Assembly: GCF_025685565.1 (NCBI RefSeq)
Contig: NZ_JAGSYE010000003.1
Span: 248,001 to 312,000, forward strand
Length of the DNA stretch: 64,000 nt
Origin: Granulicella aggregans
GTDB taxonomy: Bacteria; Acidobacteriota; Terriglobia; Terriglobales; Acidobacteriaceae
Reading direction: 5' to 3'
The notes below the pieces were generated by a model. The model was not told the DNA's origin. It made no database searches and saw nothing but the letters and a program-made list of their open reading frames with translations. Below, piece after piece: positions 34,677-43,197 of this stretch; the first letter of the stretch is position 1, and each line of letters begins with the position of its first letter. Made by a program: the position numbers and the translations under genes.

Positions 34677-34831
34677 CGCGCACGCTCTGAGTGGAGGGTT
34701 GCATCCCAAGAGCAGTCGTGCCGGAGTGAGAGGTCGCCAGATTTTGTAGAGACTACCCAACGCTGTTTCTCTTTTGGAGCCTAGAATAGGAAGAATCTTC
34801 AACAAAGCACTTCCGTGACCGGAGGATCGAC

Positions 34832-36373
34832 TTGTCTGCCCCTATTGCGAATTTGCGAAAGTTAATCCAGGAAAACTCCCGAATTCAGAAGGGAGCATCG
34901 ATTCAAATCGACTATGTCGACGTGACTCACGCTCTCGCTGACGCCACGACAAAGCAGAATCACGTTGTGTTTGGACGGCGCGGATGCGGTAAGAGCCTGC
35001 TACTGGAGAAGGTGCGTAAGGGCACCGATGAGAAAATCCGTGCAATCTATATCAACTGCGAAGATTACAAGCATCACTCGTTCCCTAACGTATTAGTCGA
35101 GATTCTAGACGCCGTCTTTACCGAGATTGAGACACATCTTGGAGGATGGTTTGGGAAGAAGAAAAAGCTGAAAACTCTGGTTGGCGAACTGAGAGGCGAG
35201 CTCTCTACTCTCCGCGCCAAGGAAGATGAGATAACAAAAAAAGTCAAAAGCAAAGCGGAAGTCGAGAATAAAAAGTCCATTGGGGCAAAGGGCGGCGTTC
35301 CCCACCTTCAGGCAGATCTCGGCCTATCCAGCACACAAAAGAAATCGATTGAAGCGGAATATGAGACCTTTGACGATAAGATCCGCGAACTCAACCAGAT
35401 CCTTCCACGTTTGAAGAGGATTATTGAACAGTTTTTTGTATTGTCCCAAAAGGTAGAAGTCATCTTCGTGGAACTGGATGATTTTTATCAGCTGAGGCGC
35501 CCAATACAGCCTTATGTCGCAGATTATGTTCACCGTCTATGCAAAGATGTTCCACTTTTCTTCAAAATCGGTACCCTTCGTCATGCAAGTTCTTTATATG
35601 CTGATCGTCACCAACAGCCGATTGGAGCTCAGGAACGTCACGACTATCAGCCTATAAATATTGATTACACTCTGGCTGATTTCAAGAAGACCTCGGAGCA
35701 GATCCGCAAGATTCTGTACGAGTACGCTAACAAGGCAGGGATGAAGAAAAATGAAGCGGATGCGCTTTTCAAAGGAGAAGGATTCAACCGGTTAGTTCTG
35801 GCTTCGGGAGGGGTACCACGCGATTTTCTCTCTCTGCTGCTCGAAGCGCTATCGGAGAAACCGGCGGGTGATGAGCGAATCGGGAAGGACGACGTGAGAG
35901 TGCTCAGCCTCAGCACTTTTCAGCACAGAATTGAGGAACTAAAGGCTGATTCGGAAGAGAAAGACCACGACGTCCTCATACGCGGTATTTATGCAATCAG
36001 GAAGCTCTGCCTAGATAGAAAAAACAATGTGTTTCTTGTAGCCGATAGAACTCTTCAAGAACGCAGCGCAATAAGAGACCTGCTGAACCGCCTGGTTGAC
36101 TACAGAATCATTCACCTCGTTGGCAATGCGTTGACGCATAAGTCGCAACCGGGCACATTCACAGCGTACATGATTGACATCGGAGCTTACGCCAATCTGC
36201 GTAAGCTGGCGAACAGATTCCGCGAAATCGATGTCACTGCTAGCAACTCGAAAGAACAATGCAGAAACGCACCTGTTTTAGACGGATTGACTCTTGAAGA
36301 GTTCTTCGCGGCCGCCCCGAGCAACGCGGAGGCACAACTGCTCAAAGAGACTGAGGATATTGACGAGGAATGA
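34832..36373 (+). CDS. P-loop ATPase of unrecognised family, likely foreign
   Basis: 513 residues from TTG 34832, which follows GGAGG at proper spacing. The P-loop GRRGCGKS is at residues 48-55, a Walker-B-like VIFVELDDF at 210-218, and a sensor-2-like SGGVPRDF at 325-332, as in Orc1/Cdc6- and STAND-type ATPases. Residues 105-200 are highly charged and probably coiled coil. Residues about 385-450 look like a winged helix (DRTLQERSAIRDLLNRLVDY). The DNA is visibly AT-richer than its neighbours with different codon choice, which suggests transfer. It stands alone, with no partner gene on either side. Function unknown. Confidence 0.82.
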   Translation: MSAPIANLRKLIQENSRIQKGASIQIDYVDVTHALADATTKQNHVVFGRRGCGKSLLLEKVRKGTDEKIRAIYINCEDYKHHSFPNVLVEILDAVFTEIETHLGGWFGKKKKLKTLVGELRGELSTLRAKEDEITKKVKSKAEVENKKSIGAKGGVPHLQADLGLSSTQKKSIEAEYETFDDKIRELNQILPRLKRIIEQFFVLSQKVEVIFVELDDFYQLRRPIQPYVADYVHRLCKDVPLFFKIGTLRHASSLYADRHQQPIGAQERHDYQPINIDYTLADFKKTSEQIRKILYEYANKAGMKKNEADALFKGEGFNRLVLASGGVPRDFLSLLLEALSEKPAGDERIGKDDVRVLSLSTFQHRIEELKADSEEKDHDVLIRGIYAIRKLCLDRKNNVFLVADRTLQERSAIRDLLNRLVDYRIIHLVGNALTHKSQPGTFTAYMIDIGAYANLRKLANRFREIDVTASNSKEQCRNAPVLDGLTLEEFFAAAPSNAEAQLLKETEDIDEE

Positions 36374-36504
36374 AATTAGCCATCTCACTGCAACCCGGAT
36401 GAGCCTAATACCACTGGGGTGCCTGCTGCTGGTTTTAGGTCCGTCCCGATGAACGTTTTGAATTACCACGCTCCACCCCCTGTGCTACCCTCCACACAAC
36501 CCAC

Positions 36505-37884
36505 ATGCCCCAGCCACCCTCCACCCACGAGCTCCCGCGCGTCCTCAACGCCTCCCACGCCACCTCCATCGTGGTCGGCATCATCATCGGCAGCGGCATC
36601 TTCCTCGTCCCCCGAGAGATGATGGCCGCCGTCGGCTCCTCCGGCATGGTCTACGCCGTCTGGATCGTCGGCGGCCTGCTCTCGCTCTTCGGTGCCATGA
36701 CCTACGCCGAGATCGCCGCCGCCCGCCCGCTCTACGGCGGCGAGTACGCCTTCATTAAAGCCGCATACGGCGACCTCATGGGCTTCCTCTATATGTGGTC
36801 GTGGATCTCGATCGGCAAGCCCGCCTCGCTGGCCACCATCGTCGCCGGGCTCACCCGCGTGCTCGGGTCGTTCGAAGTCTTCAGCTTCTTCTCGCAGCCC
36901 GCCTTTCGAATCGGGGAGGCCGGCCCTCTGCTGTGGAGCCAGGTCGTCGGCATCGGCGTCGTCTGGGCCATCACCCTGCTCAACATCCTCAGCACGCGCG
37001 AGTCCGCCAACGTCCAGCTCGTCCTGACATGGCTGAAAGGTTTGCTGATCGTCGTCATCGCCGGATTCTGCTTCTTCGCTGCCGGCAACCACGGCGGTTG
37101 GCACAACTTCGCGACCTCCTTCACCGGCGCGAAAGGCGGCCTCACCGGCTTCATGGTCGCGCTGATCGCCGCTCTGTGGGCCTACGACGGCTGGTCCGAC
37201 GTGACCCAGATGGCCGGCGAGGTCAAGAATCCGCAGCGGTCGATGCCCCTGGCGCTGGTGGGTGGAATCGCCATCGTCGGCGCGCTCTACATGCTGACCA
37301 ACGCGGCGATCCAGTACGTCCTTCCCGCCACCGCGATCGCTCTCGCCGATCGCCCGACGGTCGACGCGATGCGCCTCGTCGCCGGTCATTGGGGAGCGGC
37401 GCTGGTCACCATCGGCATGTCGGTCAGCATGGCCGCGACCTTCGTCGGGTCGTCCCTATCAGGAGCGAGGGTCACCTTCGCCGCCGCCCGCGACGGCCTC
37501 TTCTTCGAAGGCCTCGCCCACGTGAACCGGCGCTTCAAGACGCCCGACACGTCGCTCATCCTTCAAGCGACGCTGACCTCGCTGTTGCTGCTGTTCATTG
37601 GGAGATTCCAGGCGCTCTTCTCGCTCGCCATCTTCGCGATGTGGCTCTTCTACGGCCTGACCGTCTCGACGGTCTTCGTCTTCCGCCGCCGCGACGACCC
37701 GGCCACCCGCCCCTTCAGCATGATCGGTTACCCGATCCTGCCCGCGATCTTCATCCTCGCGGCCATCGGCATCGCTGTCTTCTCCATCTACAACGACCCG
37801 CGCAACTCGCTGGTCGGGTTGGCGATCATCCTCTGCGGCATCCCGATCCACTATCTGCTGAAGCGCCGAGTCTCACAAACATAG
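36505..37884 (+). CDS. APC-family amino-acid permease
   Basis: Integral membrane transporter of 459 residues with 12 hydrophobic segments. The N-terminal IVVGIIIGSGIFLVPREM is the glycine-rich first helix of the APC fold, typical of LAT-like members; AEIAAARPLYGGEYAFIKAA and LWAYDGWSDVTQMAGEVKNP are also characteristic. Substrate unknown. The 131-base gap before it shows nothing. Confidence 0.92.
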   Translation: MPQPPSTHELPRVLNASHATSIVVGIIIGSGIFLVPREMMAAVGSSGMVYAVWIVGGLLSLFGAMTYAEIAAARPLYGGEYAFIKAAYGDLMGFLYMWSWISIGKPASLATIVAGLTRVLGSFEVFSFFSQPAFRIGEAGPLLWSQVVGIGVVWAITLLNILSTRESANVQLVLTWLKGLLIVVIAGFCFFAAGNHGGWHNFATSFTGAKGGLTGFMVALIAALWAYDGWSDVTQMAGEVKNPQRSMPLALVGGIAIVGALYMLTNAAIQYVLPATAIALADRPTVDAMRLVAGHWGAALVTIGMSVSMAATFVGSSLSGARVTFAAARDGLFFEGLAHVNRRFKTPDTSLILQATLTSLLLLFIGRFQALFSLAIFAMWLFYGLTVSTVFVFRRRDDPATRPFSMIGYPILPAIFILAAIGIAVFSIYNDPRNSLVGLAIILCGIPIHYLLKRRVSQT

Positions 37885-37909
37885 ACTCCGCCTTATGAGC
37901 GGGCAGGAG

Positions 37910-37977
37910 GAGAAGCAGATCCTCCGATGGTCACGATCACGATAAGGCTGTGATCGGGACCATCGAAGGATGACAAG
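37910..37977 (-). repeat. Interspersed repeat, family E, long form with hairpin
   Basis: The minus strand reads CTTGTCATCCTTCGATGGTC, then CGATCAC / GTGATCG arms around AGCCTTATC, then GACCATCGGAGGATCTGC. It is followed on the plus strand by TAAGGGG tandem units (37981-38000). Confidence 0.85.
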
Positions 37978-38058
37978 CGGTAAGGGGTAAGGGGTAAGGA
38001 TGTCAGGGGCAGGGGGAAAGGATGACAGGCAGGAGGGTGAGAACGCCTGAAATCGGTA

Positions 38059-39516
38059 CTAATTTCGGTTATTCACCGCCCGCTCGTAGACCCGCACATA
38101 CTCCTTCGCTGGATGCTCCCAACTGAAGTCCTGCGCCATCCCGCGCTTCATCATGCCGGTCCACTCTTCCTTGTTCTGGAAGGTCGCCAGCGCCCGCTTG
38201 ATTGCGTCGAGCAGGTCCTCTGGGTTGTAGCCCCAGAACTTGAACCCGTTCCCCTGTCCGCCGTGGCGCTCGTCGATGGTGTCTTCGAGGCCGCCCGTCG
38301 CGCGGACGACGGGAATCGTCCCATAGCGCAGGCTGTACATCTGGTTCAATCCGCTGGGCTCGTACCGCGAAGGCATCAGGAACATATCCGATCCCGCCTC
38401 GATCTTGTGCGCGATCACATTGTCGTACTTCACCTGCACGCGCACCTTGCCCGGGAAGCGATTCGCCGTCTCCGTCAGCAGGCGCTCGTAGTACTCCTCG
38501 CCGTTGCCCAGGATGACGAGCACCATGTCCTCCTGCACCAGTCGGTCCATGATGGCAACGATGAAGTCGAAGCCCTTCTGCGTCGCAAACCGCGAGACCA
38601 CACCGATGACCGCCGTCGTCTCCGCAACGTCATTCAACCCAAACGCATGCAGCAGATCTTCGCGGCACTTCTTCTTCCCGGCCAGGTTCTCCGCCGTATA
38701 GTGCGCCGCGATGTTCGAGTCGTGCGCCGGGTCCCACTCCGCGTAGTCGACGCCGTTCAAAATCCCGAACAGGTCCGAACTCCTCCGCTGCAGAATCCCC
38801 TCCAGCCCATTGCCAAACTCTGAGGTCTGAATCTCTTCGGCATACTTGCGGCTGACGGTCGTGATTGCGTCCGCATACAACACGCCGCCCTTGAGGAAGT
38901 TCACCGAGTCATACGACTCCAGCTTGTCGAAGGTGAACATGTCCCACGGCAGCAGCAGCAGCTCCATCGTCGACGGCGGAAACCACCCCTGATATCCGGC
39001 GTTGTGGATGCTCAACACTGCCGGAACGCCCTTCAGCACAGGATCGAAGAAGTAAGTCGAGCGTAGCAGCACCGCCAGGATCGCTGTCTGCCAGTCGTGC
39101 ACATGGAAGACGTCGGGAACGCCTAAGACTTTCGTGGCTTCGATGACCGCGCGACTGAACAGTCCAAACCGCTCTGCGTTGTCGAGGTAGTCGCCGCCCG
39201 GCGTCGCATAAAAGCTATCGCGGTCGAACATCTCCGAGTTCGCGACAAAGTAAAGCTGGACGCCATCCTTCACGCCACCGTCCAGAATCTGGACAAACCG
39301 GTTGTAGTGCGGAAACGGGATCGTCACGCTCGGCTGCACCACCGGGCACTCCGGGGCCAGCTTCGCCACCTGCCGGTAGTAGGGGATAAACACGCTGACC
39401 TTATGCCCCAGCGCCACCAACGCCTTCGGCAGAGCCGCAACCACGTCCGCCAGTCCACCCGTCTTCGCCCAGGGCGCGCACTCCGATGCTGCAAACACGA
39501 TAACCATGCACTTCAT
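38059..39516 (-). CDS. glgA: Glycogen synthase (ADP-glucose, GT5)
   Basis: Elongates alpha-1,4-glucan from ADP-glucose. At 485 residues it is normal length. The N-terminal ADP-glucose-binding KTGGLADVV loop is present near residue 20, the HVHDWQTA segment in the middle, and the C-terminal catalytic region PSRYEPSGLNQMYSLRYGTI followed by RATGGLEDTI. No other glycogen genes are adjacent. An ATG three codons later is an alternative start. Confidence 0.95.
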   Translation of the reverse strand: MKCMVIVFAASECAPWAKTGGLADVVAALPKALVALGHKVSVFIPYYRQVAKLAPECPVVQPSVTIPFPHYNRFVQILDGGVKDGVQLYFVANSEMFDRDSFYATPGGDYLDNAERFGLFSRAVIEATKVLGVPDVFHVHDWQTAILAVLLRSTYFFDPVLKGVPAVLSIHNAGYQGWFPPSTMELLLLPWDMFTFDKLESYDSVNFLKGGVLYADAITTVSRKYAEEIQTSEFGNGLEGILQRRSSDLFGILNGVDYAEWDPAHDSNIAAHYTAENLAGKKKCREDLLHAFGLNDVAETTAVIGVVSRFATQKGFDFIVAIMDRLVQEDMVLVILGNGEEYYERLLTETANRFPGKVRVQVKYDNVIAHKIEAGSDMFLMPSRYEPSGLNQMYSLRYGTIPVVRATGGLEDTIDERHGGQGNGFKFWGYNPEDLLDAIKRALATFQNKEEWTGMMKRGMAQDFSWEHPAKEYVRVYERAVNNRN

Positions 39517-39539
39517 CCTCTACGCTTTCGCGCGATGCT

Positions 39540-39968
39540 TCAACCCTGCCTTTGCCATGGATTCAGAATCGTCAAGCCTAAGCCATCAAAGTCTTTCACA
39601 TTGCGCGTCACCAACGTAAGTTCATACTCCACTGCCGTAGCAGCGATCAAGCCGTCAGCCATCGCCAGCGGCTTTCCCTGGAGCTGCCGATCCGCGCTCA
39701 TCGTGCCCCACCGATCACCAACCGCCTGCGTTACCGGCAGAATTCTATCCGCAACCAGCGGCAGCAGCGACTCAGCGAACCAATCTTCTAGTTGTGTTCT
39801 TCGTTTGCTGGGAGCCAGCAGGGAGAGCCCTTTTCGCAGTTCACCAATGCTGACCACGCTCAGGTGAAGATCATTCTGCGCCGCTAGCCAATCGGTTACC
39901 CGAGGCTCAGGCAACGGCCGCGTCAACTCCGAAGGCACATTCGTGTCCAGCAGGTATCCCCGAATCAC
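39540..39968 (-). CDS. vapC: PIN-domain toxin, VapC-like
   Basis: Predicted Mg-dependent ribonuclease of a type II toxin-antitoxin pair, 142 residues. Acidic active-site residues are in place: D in YLLDTNVPSEL, E in VVSIGELRKGL, and D in LAMADGLIAATA and VTRNVKDFDGLG. The start overlaps the antitoxin stop (ATGA), the usual toxin-second order. Confidence 0.92.
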   Translation of the reverse strand: MIRGYLLDTNVPSELTRPLPEPRVTDWLAAQNDLHLSVVSIGELRKGLSLLAPSKRRTQLEDWFAESLLPLVADRILPVTQAVGDRWGTMSADRQLQGKPLAMADGLIAATAVEYELTLVTRNVKDFDGLGLTILNPWQRQG

Positions 39969-40231
39969 GACAACTCAGCCGGGCGCCCGGGTGAAGCATC
40001 ACGGCTGAAGTCCAGTTCGCTCTCGGCAAACAATCCTCGCGCCTTGGCGAACACATCGACCAAACTTCTGCCTAAAGGAACTACAGGAGTCGTCCCATTC
40101 GCGGGCGGCGAAAGGTGCAGTGCTTCTTCAAGCAGAGAAGCGGCATGAGCCTCCACACCACAGCCGGTGATCGCGGCCTGGCGAGCCAGCTCAGCCTGCG
40201 CCTGCGGCGTAATCTCAAGCGTGATGTTCAT
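39965..40231 (-). CDS. Antitoxin of the VapC-like toxin
   Basis: 88 residues. A short N-terminal ribbon-helix-helix-like segment (MNITLEITPQAQAELARQAA) precedes a helix (AASLLEEALHL) and an extended C-terminal tail with SLVDVFAKARGLFAESELDF, which would thread into the PIN toxin. It overlaps vapC by four bases. The gene starts 105 bases from the divergent rsmA. Confidence 0.85.
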   Translation of the reverse strand: MNITLEITPQAQAELARQAAITGCGVEAHAASLLEEALHLSPPANGTTPVVPLGRSLVDVFAKARGLFAESELDFSRDASPGRPAELS

Positions 40232-40336
40232 CGCGACAGCCCTCCATCATCAAAGTATGGAAACTTTCATGGCGTGAGTCAATCAGACGGCTCCGTGCAG
40301 GCTGAAACCACCACAGGCACTACTCTATACAAAGCA

Positions 40337-41149
40337 ATGTCCAACAAGCGCAAACCCAAATTCGGGCAGAACTTCCTCGTCGACGACAACGTCCGCCACG
40401 CCATCGTAGACGCTCTCGGCGACATCTCCAACCGCACTGTCCTTGAGATTGGCCCCGGCCACGGAGCCATCACCTCGCTGCTCGCCCCTCGCGCCCAGCG
40501 CCTCATCGCGCTCGAGCTCGACCACTCGCTGGCCGCTGAGCTTACCTTCAAATTTCGCGAACAGCCCAATGTGACAATCGTCCAGGGAGACGTCCTCGAA
40601 ACTGACTTGGCTGCGTTAGTTCCCGAAGGCGCAACAGCAGACGTCATCGGCAACCTCCCCTACTACATCACCTCCGACATCCTGCTCCAACTCTTCGCCG
40701 CCGGCCGCGCCGGTCTGCTCACGCGTGCTGTTTTGATGATGCAGCGCGAGGTTGCCGACCGGCTCTCCGCCTCGCCCGGGGTGAAGGAGTACGGACTCCT
40801 CGCCGCCACAACCCAGGTCAACGCCGAGGTCGACAACCTCTTCACCCTTCCACCATCCGCCTTCAATCCTCCGCCGGACGTCTTTTCCACCGTCCTCCGG
40901 CTGCACTTCGCCCCGCGTTTCGAAGAGCTTCAAGTCGACCCCACTGGCTTCGACAGCTTCCTCAAGCAGATCTTCGCCCAGAAGCGAAAGACGCTTCATA
41001 ACAACCTCCGCGCCGCCAATTACGACCCCGAAACACTCGCCGCCGCTTGGCCCGCCGAAATCCCCCCACAGGCCCGCGCCGAATCGCTCGCGCTCGAACC
41101 CCTCGCAACCCTCTACCGGGCCCTAACCCAGCACCCACGCGGTCTGTAG
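40337..41149 (+). CDS. rsmA: 16S rRNA dimethyladenosine transferase
   Basis: Dimethylates A1518 and A1519 of 16S rRNA (KsgA). From ATG 40337 the 270-residue protein begins with the canonical KPKFGQNFLVDDNV. Motif I is VLEIGPGHGAITSLLA, the catalytic NLPYYIT is present, and the C-terminal FAQKRKTLHNNLR matches the family. The frame opens earlier (40115) but the family start is clear. Confidence 0.95.
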   Translation: MSNKRKPKFGQNFLVDDNVRHAIVDALGDISNRTVLEIGPGHGAITSLLAPRAQRLIALELDHSLAAELTFKFREQPNVTIVQGDVLETDLAALVPEGATADVIGNLPYYITSDILLQLFAAGRAGLLTRAVLMMQREVADRLSASPGVKEYGLLAATTQVNAEVDNLFTLPPSAFNPPPDVFSTVLRLHFAPRFEELQVDPTGFDSFLKQIFAQKRKTLHNNLRAANYDPETLAAAWPAEIPPQARAESLALEPLATLYRALTQHPRGL

Positions 41150-41193
41150 TATCCTCAACCTCTGAAACCAGCAGAAAATTGGAGCACATCACC

Positions 41194-41655
41194 ATGGCAA
41201 AAGGCGTCAACAAAGTTCTTCTTCTCGGCAACGTAGGCAAAGATCCCGAGATCCGCGCCACCGCAGGCGGCATGACCATCGCCAGCTTCACCCTGGCCAC
41301 CGCCGACCGCGCCAAAGACGCTCAGGGCAACTGGGCCGACAAGACCGAGTGGCACAACCTCGTCTGCTTCCAGCGCACCGCCGAAGTCGTCCGCGACTAC
41401 GTCAAGAAGGGCACCCAGCTCTTCATCGAAGGCAAGATCCAGACGCGCTCCTGGGACGACAAGGAGTCCGGCCAGAAGAAGTACCGCACCGAGATCCTCG
41501 TCAACGAACTCACCCTCCTCGGCAGCAAGCAGGGCGGCGAATCGAGCGGCGGCGGCTACTCCAAATCCAGTTCCACCAGCTACAACCAGTCCGCGCCGGT
41601 CAGCGCACCTGACTACGGCGACACCGGCATCACCGACGACGACATCCCCTTCTAA
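41194..41655 (+). CDS. ssb: Single-stranded DNA-binding protein
   Basis: 153 residues from ATG 41194, preceded by TGGAG. The OB-fold shows NKVLLLGNVGKDPEIR, TEWHNLVCFQRTAEVV and YRTEILVNELTLLG. The Gly/Ser-rich linker ends with the partner-docking tail ITDDDIPF. A typical SSB, just downstream of rsmA. Confidence 0.96.
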   Translation: MAKGVNKVLLLGNVGKDPEIRATAGGMTIASFTLATADRAKDAQGNWADKTEWHNLVCFQRTAEVVRDYVKKGTQLFIEGKIQTRSWDDKESGQKKYRTEILVNELTLLGSKQGGESSGGGYSKSSSTSYNQSAPVSAPDYGDTGITDDDIPF

Positions 41656-41728
41656 CTCCACAATCGACGGCTGGCGCTGAAACACTTTCCTCAGCGCCTC
41701 CGTCAACCCCGTCAACACTACAACCACT

Positions 41729-41789
41729 GTCATCCTGAGCGAAGCCACTCGCGGCATCATCGCGAGTGGCGTAGTCGAAGGATCCCGAC
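41729..41789 (+). repeat. Interspersed repeat, family B, with hairpin
   Basis: GTCATCCTGAGCGAAG, arms CCACTCGCG / CGCGAGTGG around GCATCAT, then CGTAGTCGAAGGATCCCGA. Confidence 0.9.
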
Positions 41790-41877
41790 GCTTTCGACTC
41801 ACCACAGCTCTGCGTAGCTTTCTGCCACCAGGCGATCTGTTCGAACCCGCACCACATCAGATTTGGAGGTACTCCTC

Positions 41878-43197
41878 TTGAATCGTGCCCGCATCGCCCT
41901 CTGCCTCATCTCCGCTGCAATCCCCGCCGCCGCCCAATCCCTCCCCGACCTCGTCATCAAGAACGCCACCGTCATGACGGCCTCGCACGGCACCATTACT
42001 CAAGGCAGCGTCTGGGTCCACAACGGCAAGATCGCTGGCGTCGGCGCAACCGTCAACGCCCCCTCCAGTGCCACGGTCATCGACGCCACCGGCAAATTCC
42101 TCACCCCCGGCATCATAGATCCCCACTCGCACTCGGCCTTGGGCAACGATGTTAACGAGGCAACCAGCCCCGTCACGCCCAGCATGATGATGATCGACGC
42201 CTTCGACAGCACCGACAAGGCGCTCTACCAGGCCCTTGCCGGCGGCGTCACGACCGAGCTTCTTCTCCACGGCTCCGCCAACATGATCGGCGGCCAGGCG
42301 GTCGTCATCAAGAACAAGTTCGGCCTCAGCCGCGAAGAGCTTCTCTTCCCCAACGCCCCGCGCTCCATCAAGTTCGCCAGCGGCGAGAACCCCAAGCGCG
42401 TCTATGGTTCTCGGAATCAGTTGCCGTCCACAAGGATGGGCAACTTCGAAATCATGCGCCAGTCCTTCGAGGACGCAAAGGTCTACAAGAAGGAGTGGGA
42501 CGACTACAACGCCAAGCTGGCCAAGGGCGATAAGGACCTCGTCACCCCCCATCGCGACCTCAAACTAGAAGCCCTCGCCGACGTCCTGAACGGCAAGCTC
42601 TACGTCCAGATCCACTGCTACCGCGCCGACGAGTTCCTGACCGAAGAGGCCATCGCCAAAGAGTACGGCTACAAGATCCGCGCCTTCCACCACGCCCTCG
42701 AGATGTACAAGGTCGGCGACAAGATCGCCAAGGACGACACCGCCATCGCCACCTTCGCCGACTGGTGGGGCTACAAGGACGAAGCCTGGGACGCGATCCC
42801 CTGGAACGCCGTGATGTCCATGCGCCAAGGCGTCCGCGTGGCGCTCAAGAGCGACTCCAACGACCACATCCGCCGCTTGAATCAAGAGGCCGGCAAGATG
42901 GTCCACTACGGTGGCGCAACCGAAGACGAAGCCATCGCCATGGTCACGCTGAATCCCGCATGGATCATCGGCGTGCAGGACCACACAGGCTCCATTGACG
43001 TAGGCAAGGACGCCGACTTAGTCATCTGGAACATGGACCCGCTCTCCACCTACGCCCGCGCCGAAAAGGTCTACATCGACGGCGACCTCTTCTTCGACAA
43101 CAGCTTTAAAGGCTTCGGCACACCGCACTTCAACGGCGTCATGCACGACGCCGAGTCCGGCGGCTCCCACGACGGCTCCGACGAAGGAGGCAACTAA
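41878..43197 (+). CDS. Secreted amidohydrolase-family protein (first of a pair)
   Basis: 439 residues from TTG 41878, with GGAGG eight bases upstream. The signal peptide (NRARIALCLISAAIPAAAQ) places it in the periplasm. It is related to imidazolonepropionase-type amidohydrolases: the metal-binding H-x-H is in GIIDPHSHSALG, a later histidine in VQIHCYRADEF, and the catalytic-type aspartate in ALKSDSND. The C-terminal strand domain is GKDADLVIWNMDPLS. The stop overlaps the next start by one base. Substrate unknown. Confidence 0.88.
   Translation: MNRARIALCLISAAIPAAAQSLPDLVIKNATVMTASHGTITQGSVWVHNGKIAGVGATVNAPSSATVIDATGKFLTPGIIDPHSHSALGNDVNEATSPVTPSMMMIDAFDSTDKALYQALAGGVTTELLLHGSANMIGGQAVVIKNKFGLSREELLFPNAPRSIKFASGENPKRVYGSRNQLPSTRMGNFEIMRQSFEDAKVYKKEWDDYNAKLAKGDKDLVTPHRDLKLEALADVLNGKLYVQIHCYRADEFLTEEAIAKEYGYKIRAFHHALEMYKVGDKIAKDDTAIATFADWWGYKDEAWDAIPWNAVMSMRQGVRVALKSDSNDHIRRLNQEAGKMVHYGGATEDEAIAMVTLNPAWIIGVQDHTGSIDVGKDADLVIWNMDPLSTYARAEKVYIDGDLFFDNSFKGFGTPHFNGVMHDAESGGSHDGSDEGGN

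Larger units (their letters stand above)
34205..34831. other. Repeat-rich gap with antitoxin remnant
   Basis: 627 bases between the glycosyltransferase and P-loop ATPase genes: a family B copy, one partial (34318-34330) and one complete family C copy, and the broken brnA-like gene. The last 150 bases hold no recognisable element except GGAGG before the ATPase start. Confidence 0.7.

Noticed and set aside
34677-34831. BrnT toxin gene beside the antitoxin remnant
   Set aside because: The space is too short and no frame resembles BrnT.
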